Shown in pieces: positions 34,818 to 45,147 of a DNA stretch of 64,000 bases; the stretch's first letter is position 1, and each line of letters starts with the position of its first letter. Made by a program: the position numbers and the translations under genes. Source of the DNA: Gloeopeniophorella convolvens (lineage: Eukaryota; Basidiomycota; Agaricomycetes; Russulales); NCBI GenBank assembly GCA_022496205.1, contig WTXD01000076.1, positions 1-64,000 of the forward strand, read 5' to 3'. The notes below the pieces were generated by a model. It was not told the DNA's origin. It was given only the letters and a program-made list of their open reading frames with translations, and did no database searches.

Positions 34818-35684
34818 ATGTTAGCTCAATCGCCTTACCACCAGCAGCCACCAGCAAATGCCTCAAACAACAATCCCCCCGCGCAGAACAATCCCTCCCA
34901 GGAATCAAATCAACACCAGCAGCAGCAGCAACAGCAGCAGCAACAACCCGCAACAATGCAGACGATGCGTCTCCGCCAGGACCCGCCGCCCGTGACTCAG
35001 TCACAGCCCCGGTCGAGGAAGCGCAAGTCCCCGTCGAGCACAGACGCGCTCCAGCCCGTTCCTCCTCCACCACCACAAGCCATGCAGCACACCCTGCCCC
35101 CCGCACACACCCTCGTCCCCCCGCAGCACCTGCCCCCCGGCAGCCACGTCCTGCCCCCCGGCTACCAGTACCCGCCCCCCGGCCCCGGCGACTACTCCCC
35201 CGCCGGCCTCCCCCCTCATCCCATGGGCCCGCCCCCGCCTGACCCCTCCCAGGACCAGCATCCGCAGCCCCAGTCGCCCAATGGCGGCAGCGGCGGCGGC
35301 GCCAACACCCGCACCCTCTCCCAGAGTAAGCGCGCCGAGCAGAACCGCAAGGCGCAGCGCGCGTTCCGTGAGCGCCGAGACCAGTGCGTGCTGCCCCTCG
35401 CCGCCGCACACTCACGCACTCACGCACCACGCCACAGACACGTCAAGGCGCTCGAGTCGCGCTCACAGCTGCTCGACGCCGCGCTCGCGAGCGCAGACGA
35501 GGCGAACCGCCGGTGGGAAGAGTGCCGCGCGCTCGTCGACCAGCTGCGCATCGAGAACGCTGCATTGCGCGCCGCGCTGAGCCAGGCACAGATGCTCGAC
35601 GACGGCGCGCGGGGTGCGCCCGCGTCTGCCGGGGCGGGGCCCGACGGCGCACCGGCAAAGGGCGCCGAGGAGCCGAAGGAGTAA
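34818..35684 (+). CDS. bZIP transcription factor, Yap/AP-1-like (2 exons)
   Basis: Exon 1 is 34818-35383 and exon 2 35438-35684; the 54-nt intron splits the bZIP domain between basic region and zipper; 270 aa. The basic region KRAEQNRKAQRAFRERRDQ carries the N-x2-A-Q-x2-F-R core typical of fungal Yap/Pap1-type bZIP factors. The zipper follows (HVKALESRSQLLDAALASAD ... ENAALRAALSQ) with leucines or small residues at heptad spacing. The N-terminal 160 residues are a polyglutamine tract (about residues 33-43) and a proline-rich region, a likely activation domain, with a basic SRKRK segment. There is no cysteine-rich C-terminus of the Yap1 oxidative-stress sensor type. Expected role: DNA-binding regulator in the nucleus; targets unknown. 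Confidence 0.9.
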   Translation: MLAQSPYHQQPPANASNNNPPAQNNPSQESNQHQQQQQQQQQQPATMQTMRLRQDPPPVTQSQPRSRKRKSPSSTDALQPVPPPPPQAMQHTLPPAHTLVPPQHLPPGSHVLPPGYQYPPPGPGDYSPAGLPPHPMGPPPPDPSQDQHPQPQSPNGGSGGGANTRTLSQSKRAEQNRKAQRAFRERRDQCVLPLAAAHSRTHAPRHRHVKALESRSQLLDAALASADEANRRWEECRALVDQLRIENAALRAALSQAQMLDDGARGAPASAGAGPDGAPAKGAEEPKE

Positions 35685-36161
35685 GCCCGGCGTGCGCGGG
35701 TCGGCGCTATGGATGTGCCGCTGCGCCCGGAGTGCGTGGGCGGCTGGCAGCAGGACGCTCGCGGTTCGGCGTTGTGGGTGTGGGTGTACTTAGTCGCTTT
35801 GCGGCGCGCGGGGGCGCCGTCTGTTCCAGTAGTACAGTAGTTCTCGTGTTCGTTTTTCTCCCGTCTTATTATTCTCCTCGCCGCCGCCCTGTGCATTGTC
35901 TACATTTTAATCGCCTTTTGAGTCACTCCTCGTGTTGTCTGTCGCTGTCGTCGTGTTGCAATCGATCGACCCTGGCGCACCGCAGGGAAGCGGCTCGGGC
36001 CCTGCTGCGCACGCGAAGGGATACACAGCGAGCCGCCCGGCGCGCGGGAGCGAGCCTCTCGGCCCCGGAGACAGTGACCGCGTGCATTACCTCAGCGCCC
36101 CCCGGAGTTACCTCACCGAGTTGACACACCCCACCCTTTCTTCCGTTCCAAATACCCAGCC
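35685..36161. other. Spacer between bZIP and dehydratase genes
   Basis: It holds the 3' flank of the bZIP gene and the promoter of the next gene. No gene is supported. Confidence 0.5.
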
Positions 36162-37099
36162 ATGAGCTCTGCGCCAGCGAAGCCCCTCCGCAGGAGAAGA
36201 AAAAGCGTGCGTGCGCCGTGTTTCTCCCCCGGCGCTGCTGCGGCTGACGACGTCGCGCTGGCATAGGAGGCCCGCCGCCGCTCGTCCGCGCCTACCTCGT
36301 CGCGTACAACGTCCTCTCCGCGCTCGGCTGGTCGACCGTGCTCTACCAGACCGTCACGCACCTCCTCTCTGCCCCTACGTCCCCCGCCGCCCTAGCGCAG
36401 GTGCCCAACTTCGTCCCGCCCGCGCTTGCGGCGCTCTATGCGCGCGCCTGCACCACGCACGCGGCCGTCGGCGGGACGGTCCGCGTCGTGCAGAGCGCGC
36501 GGCGCTCGAGGTGCTGCACGTCCTGCTCGGCCTCGTGCGCTCGCCACTGCCCACCACCGCCGTGCAGGTCGGCAGCCGGCTGTACTCCGTCTGGGGCCTC
36601 GCCGCGCGCTTCTCTTCCGTGCGTTCTCCCCACCTGTCCGCTGCCCTGCGTGTGCTGGCCGGCTGACCCCGCGCGCGCAGGCCCAGCGCACCCCGTTCTT
36701 CGCGAGCATGGTCCTCTCTTGGGCGATCACCGAGGTGATCCGCTACGCGTTCTACGCAGCGGGCCTGTTGGGCGTGGAACCCGCGCCGCTGCTCTGGGCG
36801 CGCTACTCGGCGTTCTTCGTGCTGTACCCGACGGGCGCGGGCTCCGAGGCGCTCGTCGCGCGCGCGACGCTCCCGCCGCTGCGCGACATCGCGTCGTGGG
36901 ACACGTGGGCGCTCGTGCGCGGCGCGCTGTTCGTCGCGTGGTGGCCTGGTGAGTCGGCGTCGTAGTGTGTGTGTGTGTGCGGTGCGCGGGGCTGACTGGT
37001 GGATGGACAGGGCTGTATCCGATGTATATGCACATGGTGCGCCAGCGGCGCAAGATATTCGGCGGGCAGAAGCTCGGCGGCAAGCCCAAGACGCTCTGA
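36162..37099 (+). CDS. PHS1: Very-long-chain 3-hydroxyacyl-CoA dehydratase (HACD/PHS1), with one apparent frame break
   Basis: Exons: 36162-36210, 36267-36618, 36681-36948 and 37011-37099, about 250 aa. Family signatures are YLVAYNVLSALGW, LEVLHVLLGLVRSPLPTT, QVGSRLYSVWG, WAITEVIRYAFYA and YPTGAGSE, ending in LYPMYMHMVRQRRKIFG. In yeast Phs1 the catalytic Tyr and Glu are seven residues apart, as the Y and E of YPTGAGSE are here. The enzyme removes water from 3-hydroxyacyl-CoA in the third step of fatty-acid elongation in the ER membrane, serving sphingolipid synthesis. Between VVQSA and ALEVLH (36494-36503) the frame changes; the spacing in the family is restored by assuming one missing base. 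The yeast gene is essential and everything else is preserved, so a consensus error is more likely than a dead gene. Confidence 0.85.
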
Positions 37100-37599
37100 G
37101 CGCCCCGCGTCACCCAAAAAACATAGCTGGCCCAAGGAAGGAAGGACAGGAGCCTGATTGGCTCACGGCGGCGTTTGGGATTCGAATGCTTAGAAGGCAG
37201 GAAGGACGGAAGGGACGGGGCTTGCGTACGCCCGCTTACGGCGGCGCATAGTAAGCACTTGTTACACTACTGAGTTACAGTACTTACGCTCGTCTTGTTG
37301 GGAACAACGGAGGGCGCGCGTAATGCAGTGCGTGATGGCTACATACATAAGCTGCGCAGTCCGACTGGCTTCGGGCTTCTCATGGTAACTTAGGTACGGT
37401 ACGTGGCGTGTGTGATCTGATCTGCGTGATGCGGGGGATGTGGGGGCGGGGTATGATGATGACTTGTGTGGCTTACGACTCGGGCGCGAACAGTGCGGGG
37501 AAGAAGGGGCGCCCGGTGACCTGAGTCTGCGCTGCCCTGAGGACGATATTGGTTTTTGCATCGATCGACTTGACCATGAGTTTCGGAGCGAGGCTGCAG
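37100..37599. other. Spacer; sequence partly repeated near 51000
   Basis: No gene is supported. The part around 37320-37440 (a CTGCGCAGTC block, then TACGTGGC and TCTGCGTGATG) resembles 51020-51120 upstream of the protease 3' end, suggesting another old duplication edge. Confidence 0.4.
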
Positions 37600-38881
37600 C
37601 TACCTTAGTTCTATCGCATGTATGCGGTGCCGCGGAGGACACGGCGGATACTACGTACGTGTTGAGCCAACGTCATCACAGCATGAACAGCGCGACTAAC
37701 TACGTCATGGATATTGCGGTCTTTAGTGACCAGAACCGCCCCGACTTCGTCGGTAACTACTCGCTCTTCGTGCGCTTCGCCTGCCTGGGCCTCGTGACGT
37801 TGAAGGAATGTTTCGGACGATTGACGGTGCAAGAGCCTGCCCGAACGGCCATCTCTGCATACGCTCGCGCTCGTGGCAAAGTTCGTAACGACATTCGAAA
37901 CAACACGGTTGAAGGCGAGTCTGAGGTAGCTGCGGCCAATGCCCGGAGGATCGACGACTCTCTCAACACCGCGTGGGGAGTCCTGCTGGACCTTCACAAG
38001 GCAATCGGCAATGTCAATCCGGAAGCTACAGTCACACAAGTTGCGGAGATCCTAAAACCTCAGGAATCCCTGATCAGGCAGTTGGAAGACCTGCAATCCG
38101 AGAGCAGTCAATTGAGGTCCGGCCTCGACCAAAGTGTGCGTTCATGGAAGGGAGAGCTTGGCGATTTGACCTATGGCCTGTCCTTCAAAACACCATTCGG
38201 CATCTACATTCCAGCCATGACGCCTCCTCTTTCAACACTGATAGATAAGTCGGGCGAACACGTCCTATTCTCAGAGCAATCTTTGTCGCCAGGGGGTATG
38301 ATCAACGTGTCGTGCTCATTTGCACCCAGCTTCCACCAAGCTCTCGGAGACGAGGGCAATGGCGTCGCCAGCGACTTCCAACAGTCGGCCACCTCCTTGC
38401 GCGACCTCATCGGCCAGATAGGTCCTGTGATGAGCAACAAGCACCTCGTAGAGCAGCAGCTCTGGCGCATATACGACCTGCGCGACGGCGGGCTGGGCTA
38501 TATCGTCAATATGTTCTTTGCTCAAGTCGCCAACTTTTCGACCTACGGCATCAGAAACACAATGAGCGCCGAGCTTCATCAGACGATATATGTCAATACC
38601 TTCAAAGCCATAAAGTCCGGTTGGGAGAAGTACACCAAGTCTCTAGGGACGCAGCACGTTCTCTCAATCTCGTCTGCGAGCTCCTTGGGACGCGAGGTGG
38701 TTTCCGTGCCCTAGGAATTTGCCCGGGTTACTTGATTGACGAGCTACTTACTTTCGTTAGGGAGTATTTCAGAGGAGAGCGCGGATTTCATATCGATTCC
38801 ATACTTGAAGAGCTCGAGCGGCGCGCCGATGACGATATCCGAGCTAAATCTTTGCGGGCCCTCCAATCACAGTCATTGTAG
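37600..38881 (+). pseudogene. DUF6535-type protein, copy D2: C-terminal fragment, frameshifted
   Basis: From about 37660 the sequence follows the C-terminal 400 residues of D1 and D3 (NYSLFVRFACLGLVTLKECF, then RRIDDSLNTAWGVLLDLHKA and PVMSNKHLVEQQLWRIYDLR). The DUF6535 membrane module and N-terminus are missing. A one-base deletion near 38665 shifts the frame after LGTQHVL; the last 70 residues (ELLGTRGGFRALGICPGYL ... LQSQSL) continue in the +1-shifted frame to 38881. The 3' flank after the stop is similar to those of D1 and D3. The fragment abuts the dead BTB copy 90 nt downstream. Confidence 0.85.
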
Positions 38882-38971
38882 TTCAACGATGTCCATGTAG
38901 TCTAGAAATGGACCATTAATACGATGGGTGGAAATAGCGCTCGTCTAGTAATACTTAACCCGCCATCGCAC

Positions 38972-40140
38972 GGTGAGCGTGCTAAGTTCCGCCTCGCGGT
39001 AGAGCTCGTCCTCCTCGAACAGCTCCGCGATGTGCATCGCCTTGATCGGCCGCCCCGCCGCGTACATCAGCAGGAATAATCGGGCGCACGCGCTGCAGCG
39101 CCGGCACGCAGTGCGTGTTCCCGATGTTCTTCAGACCCTCGACGTTCGCCCAGGTGATTGTGCACTCCATCCTGCGCCCGCGCCGCGCCGCGCCGCGTCG
39201 TGCCAGTGGGCCGGGCGTGGGTTCTGGAGAGTGCGCGGCGGGCGCACCCCGGGTACACGAAGCGCAGAAAGTCTTGTAATGTACTCGCCTGCGGCCGAGC
39301 ATGAGCACAGCAGCAGGGGCCTGTAGCACACTCATGCGCGCACCTTTTCCTCCTTGAGCACGATCACCGCGTCAGGCCCGCCCGCCCGCCCGCCCGCGGC
39401 GCTTCCACGACAGCCTCACAGCCCCCTTGCCCGGTGCGGGCGCACGTGCGTTGCCACGCTGGAGCTCTCCTGGTGCGCGGCCGCTGCCGCGCCGTCGTCA
39501 TCGTCGCCGCTCTCCTCGGCGTCGCTTGACTCGAAAACGACGATGTCCGTGTCGTCCGCGTCGACGGGGGCGAACGTGGTCGCGTGCGCGTGCGCATGGG
39601 GCTTGTCGCCCGGCACGAGCACGGGCACGGGCAGCGGCCGCGACTGCGGCTGCGCGATGGTGATCACACTGTGATCACGGACGAGACGGAGCCCGGGCGC
39701 CCGCCCGTCTCGGCCCAATTTCCGCTGAGCGCGGCCTGGAAGAACGGCGAGGCGAACCAGAGCACCTCCCTGTGCGCCCTGCGAGCGCGTGGGAGCCTGA
39801 GCAGCCGTGACTCCGAAGGGGCGGGGCGCGCACGGCGCACCAGAAGGTAGTGCTCTCTACGATGATCTTGATGATGCTGGGGAACTCAGAGTGCGGCGTG
39901 AAGGCGCGGTCGACGTCGATGGGGCCCTGTGACGAATCCGCGATGCTCAGCTCGGAGACGACGTCCGCGTCCGGCTCTGCGGCAACACCAGCGGTGCCGT
40001 CCGCAAACTACGGCGGCGTGCTCGCGGACGATGCCCGCAGCCGCCGCATGCGTCTCGGTGGGCGAGCTGAGCGACGCCGAGGGGTTCGCGGCGCCGCGCG
40101 AGTTGCGCGCGATGAGGATGTGCGACGGGTTGGTCGTCAT
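38972..40140 (-). pseudogene. Dead inverted copy of the BTB gene
   Basis: Reading from 40140 on the minus strand the sequence starts MTTNPSHILIARNSRG as the BTB gene at 29053 does. It then carries a deletion after AAAAGI that shifts the frame, further indels through the acidic insert, and a loss of about 40 nt in the helical part, where DELYREA jumps to the sequence that in the intact gene reads AELSTL. It ends near 38972, so the last three exons are absent. It is therefore a truncated, frameshifted copy of the first four exons. Confidence 0.85.
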
Positions 40141-40720
40141 TCTGGTAAGTGGGTGTGTTAGGGTGATGTGTGTCCTAGTACTGGGTGCGCCGCCTGCATG
40201 GGGCTATACCCTGGTTCTCACAGATACCTCAGCGTCGAGTTAGAACACGCTCGCGATGGATGCTCCCCGAGAGCGCTCGTCGCCGTCGCCGGAGCGGATT
40301 TACCGCCGCCGCCAGCTTGCCGCCAGCCGCGCGGCTCCGACAATACCGATGAGCGCTCGAGCTGTGCTCAGGGCCGGCTGAGCTGATCCTTCTTCCGCTG
40401 CCACTACACACTGAGGGTACAGACTCAACGTCAGCCCTCATGGCTATCTACCTATAATTGACTGGGGTTTCTCGTGCGCTAAGTCCTAGTTCTGCGGCGT
40501 CTGCGACCTATGATATATGATTCCACAAGCCGGCCTTGACATATGGCATGCGACATGTGATCATCACACTTCATCACAGGCCTCGCCTCGCGGGAGCTTC
40601 GGAATGTGGACGGAACTGACGCATGGTATCAGCACAATATCTTCAATTTTAACGCCTTGCCCCCACCCCTCTGCTACGCGCAATCGCCTTTGAGACACTG
40701 CACTAGTACTTGCCGTCCAG
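40141..40720. promoter_or_regulatory. Duplicated divergent promoter region, dead BTB / DUF6535 D3
   Basis: This 580-nt region matches parts of 28556-29052 in inverse orientation, including the dispersed motif at 40230-40310 (CGTCGAGTTAGAACACGCTC, GATGGATGCTCCCCGAGAGC). Only the DUF6535 side still drives an open gene. Confidence 0.6.
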
Positions 40721-43700
40721 ATGAGCTCGCCAGAGAAGCTACGTGACCTCGAAGCACAACGCACACCAGGGCCCATCGATATCGGTAGGAGTGCCGCATA
40801 TCCATTAACTCGTTGTCGTGACTGAGAAGTCACTCGATGTAGTCGAAGAGAGCCAGCATCGCCGCGGCGCCGCAAGCTCCCCCAGTGACGGTAGCCATGA
40901 CAAGTTCATGAAGATTATGATGCCGGAAGAAGAGCCCGAATTCTCTGGGTCGAACGTGCAACTGCCGCCACCGGAAGTCGACGAGAAGCATGAATCTTCA
41001 TGTATGTCTTACCCTCATCTCCTAACTGTCCACACAGTTGATGGTCGTTCGGGTGTATCCAGCCCTGGGCGGTCCCAGCGCACCCATCCCGGAGAGTAGA
41101 ATCCGCGGCGCAAAGCCCCTACTCGATGAGGCCATAGAGTTTAACATCGACCGTGCCCCACTTGGCGACTTTGATAACGATGCAAATGGCCTATGGACCC
41201 TGTATGGAAAGGAGGCAAAGAGCCACGACGAGGCCCTGATCCAGACATGGAAAGAAGATATGGACGGAATTCTCATCTTTGTGCGCCTTACCTTTCCTCT
41301 CTCCCCTCTTCCTTGGCCTTACAGAACATCATCAGGCTGGTCTGTTCTCCGCAGCTCTCACCGCATTCGTCATCGAGAGCTATTCCAATCTTCAACCGGA
41401 CCCCGCCCAAGAGACCGCATTCTACGGGCAGCAATCTGTCGCGATGCTTGCTCAAATCTCTCAGCAGCTCGCCACCCTTACGCCGCAGTCTTCTGCATCG
41501 CTTGCAACTCCCCAGGCATTCACCTTCCATCCGTCGCGATCCGACATACGAGTGAACGTCTTCTGGTTCATGAGCCTCATCTTCAGTCTGACCGCCGCCC
41601 TCACTGCGACGATCGTCCAGCAATGGGTCCGGGACTATATGCACATCTTCCAGAGGTATGACCACCCTCTCAAGAGTGCTCGAATTCGCCAATATCTGTA
41701 TGAAGGCGCGGAGGGATGGTACATGCCCATCGTCGCTGACATGGTTCCCGCTCTTGTCCACATCGCGCTATTCCTATTCTTTATCGGGCTCGCCGACTTC
41801 CTTTTGAACATCAACACCACCGTTGCTATCACTACCATCGCACCGATCGGTCTATGCGCTCTATGCTACCTCTGGAGCGTCGTCGCACCGGTGATAAACC
41901 CACAATCTCCCTATCAGAGCTCCTTCTCTGGTCTATTCTGGTACACTTCGCAGAAGTTCTGGGCGAAGACGTACACTGATCGCGGGGATGGGGCCCGGAA
42001 GCCGGTCAGTGCGAAGATGGCGGATGGGCGGATGCAGCTGGCGATGGACCGCTCGGAAGATCGGAAGATGCGGGACGTGCGAGGGATTCGCTGGCTGATT
42101 GGAAACCTGACCGAGGACAGCGAAAATGAACCATTTGTCGTGAGCATGTCTGGGGCGTTCAAGACGAAATGGGGCCGAGACGTCTTTATGGAGGTCCTCG
42201 GGGGCGAGAGCACGCTCCCAGGTGACACGGCCGGCACGAGCCAGGAGGAGGATATGGAAGATATCAACAGTGAACGCGTTCGATCTGCGCTGTTTGGATC
42301 ACTTTGTCCATCTCTTCCCTCGTTCCTCCAAACCTTCCGCTTCGGGTTCCGTTATCGTTTCAATTCCGACCTCCCACACTCGCTACCCAGCATGTTTTTA
42401 TCTCCCTCACCGCGGCAAGACGAATTCCTCCGGGACATGTGTCACCGCGTTGGGCGCGTCATCGAAACATGCGCTACTTCCAAGTCGCTATCCGAGGATG
42501 TCAGGCGGAGATACACAGTTGCTGCAGTTGATGCAGCCGCGTGGCTTATTTGTTACAGCAATAGTCCGGTCGAATGGTTTGGGTACAACCAGAATCTGCG
42601 CCAAGCGATCCACTACGTCTTGGGCGTTGCGATCATCAATGAAAAGAAGAGTCAAGAATTCGTCAGCAACTACCCGCTTTACGTGCGCTGCGCCTGCCTG
42701 GGCTTCGTGATGATGAAGGAGTGTTTCGGACCATTGAGGGCGCAAGGATCGGCCCGTACGGCCATCTCTGCATACGCTCAAGCTCTTGGCAAAATTCGTA
42801 ACGACCCTCGAAACAGCACTGCTGAAAACGAGACCGAGGTGGCTGTAGCCAATGCCCGGAGGATCGACAATTCTCTCAATACCGCGTGGGGAGTCCTGCT
42901 GGACCTTCACAAGGCAATCGGTGTTGTCGACCCTGAAGCTACTGCCGCACAAGTTGCAGAGACGCTCAAGCCTCAGGAACCCCTGATTAAGCAGTTGGAA
43001 GGGCTGCAATCGGAAGGTGACCAATTGAGGTCCGGCCTCGACAGAAGCGTAGAATCATCCAGGAACGCGCTTGCCCGCTTGACTGGGAACTTGCCTCTCA
43101 GATTACCCTTCAGTCTCAGACCTCTGGCCGCGACGCCTCCTCTCTCCACAATCCTGACAGCGAATCAATTGGGTGACAGGGTCACCTTGTTCGGGGTAAT
43201 ATTCCTGTCGCCAGGGGGTATAATCAACGCTTCGTGCTCATTTGCACCCAGCTTCCGAAAAGCTCTCGGAGACGAGGGAAAGGGCGCCGCCAGCCAATTT
43301 CAGGAGTCAGCCACCTCATTGCGCGACCTCATCTCCCAGATAGGCCCCGTGATGAGCAACAAGCACCTCGTAGAGCAGCAGCTCTGGCGCATATACGACC
43401 TGCGCGACGGCGGGCTGGGTTACACCATCGAGATGTTCTTTGCTCAAGTCGCCAACTTCTCGAACTATCCCATCAGGAACACAATGAGCGCCGAGCTCCA
43501 TCAGGCGATATATGTCAATATCTTCAGAGCCATAACGTCCGATTGGGGGAGGTACACCGGGTCTTTAGGGACGCAGCATATCCTTCTCAATCTCGTCTGC
43601 GAGCTTCTTGGGACGCGGGGCGGTTTCCGTGCTCGAGGACTTTGCCCGGATTACTTGATTGACGAGCTACTCACTTTCGTTGGGGAGTATTTTAAAGGGG

Positions 43701-43804
43701 AGTGCGGGTCACATATTGATTCCGTGCTCGAAGAGCTCGAGCGGTGCGCCGATGACTATATCCGAGCTAAGGCTTTGCGGGCCCTCCGATCGCAGTCATT
43801 GTAG
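40721..43804 (+). CDS. DUF6535 membrane protein, copy D3 (4 exons, intact)
   Basis: Exons: 40721-40784, 40849-41001, 41063-41280 and 41336-43804; 967 aa in frame. The intron places are the same as in D1. The core reads NDANGLWTLYGKEA, EDMDGILIFAGLFSAALTAF, RVNVFWFMSLIFSLTAALTA and two further helices, with the long soluble C-terminal part (ECFGPLRAQGSARTAISAYA, NKHLVEQQLWRIYDLRDGGL). D1 and D3 are collinear with many scattered differences, concentrated around residues 380-430, so the duplication is not very recent or the copies diverge under relaxed selection. Both remain open over more than 960 codons, which argues that both are or recently were functional. The role of the family is unknown. 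Confidence 0.85.
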
Positions 43805-45147
43805 CTCAACAAAGTCGCTGTAGTCGAGAAATAGTCCATGCTTTACTGGTACTTATGGGTGGAAATAGCGCTCATCTAGTAATACTTGACCCGTCATCGC
43901 ACCGCTCGGTATCGAACTTTTAGAACACGTTCGCGATGGAACGTCGCCGAGGGCTCCCGGTGTCTTGATTTATCGCGTGTAACTCCATAAGGGACATGAT
44001 CTGGCCTTGCCTCACTTCTCGTCGTCCCTCCTCTGTAAACCAGCGCAGACACGATGGAAATTTACGGCTCGGTCAGGGCTTGCGCCAGTGTAAGGTTTGG
44101 ACAGCAATGAGCTTGTTATCGAGGACATGGCAGGCTGACGAACAAAGAGACATACGGCGGAGGGGATTCGGATTGGCTGTTGCGCTGCATGATGTTCTGT
44201 ACTCGTACATCATGAGGCGCATAGAAATAGATTCGAAAAAAAAGAAAGGCGGGCTGACGAGGGCTGACGCAAACGGTGGCAGGGCTCAAAAAGGAATCGA
44301 AATTTCCTTTTTTGCAAGCTGCGAGAAAAAGGAGACGCCTTGGCCCTTTTCGGAAAGAGTAGGAATTTGACTTCCGACCCGGCACGCACCGTGGATTACT
44401 AGTAACTTACCTCCACGTCTCCTCTCAGCTCGGAGATTACTACTTGCAAGCTCTGGGTCGAGGCTCAGACTTCCTAATTTCAGCCAGCCAACTGATCCGG
44501 CCCCACCCATCGCCTTGCAACTTCCTTGCGTCGTCTCCCTGCCATCTAGATCTGTTCCGCTCGTGCTGATGATGAGATCTGGCCTCGGTGTCAACATTAC
44601 CCGCTGACTGCAGGGCAGTCGTTCTGCTATGGATAAGATCCCTACCACAGCACACAAGCACTCTCATTCATTTCTACTCTGTCTCCTTGGTGCAGGCTAG
44701 CGTTTCATGGCCTTACACATCTCCGGCTTGTGGGCGCGACCTCCACAGACGCGTTGCGATATCAGAGTCATCTCGCTACGTTCCTGCTGGCTCACGAAGA
44801 ACGATTTCCTTGAATAACGTGGCGATCACTTCCTGGATGCGGTACTGATTTTTCCAAACGTGGCCTAAACGATCTTCCGCTTGCTGGTATCGTGATGTTC
44901 TACGATAGCATGAACACGATAGGACTGCACATGTGTGCACCACAAGAGCCGCTGTTTCCATCCGTCCACGCACTGATCCTCTTGACCAGAGCCGTAACGT
45001 CATGCCGGGTGGTACGGCTTATAGGTCGCGCAGGCAGGCGGGTAATGTACGCCATCCCGCCTCCGGTGTTCTTGACTGGTCTACCTTGTCTCCCGGCCGT
45101 GGTATCTTCTGTGCTGCTTCCGCGCTCCCCCAACTCTCAGATTAGAG
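43805..45147. other. Spacer with dispersed motif and upstream part of membrane-protein copy B
   Basis: The 3' flank of D3 (43805-43980) resembles those of D1 and D2 and contains the dispersed motif at about 43910-43960. From about 44390 to 45147 the sequence is the inverted counterpart of 49739-50730 upstream of copy C. At 44439-44447 it holds a single ACTACTTGC, the unoccupied form of the MITE target site. No gene is supported. Confidence 0.65.
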
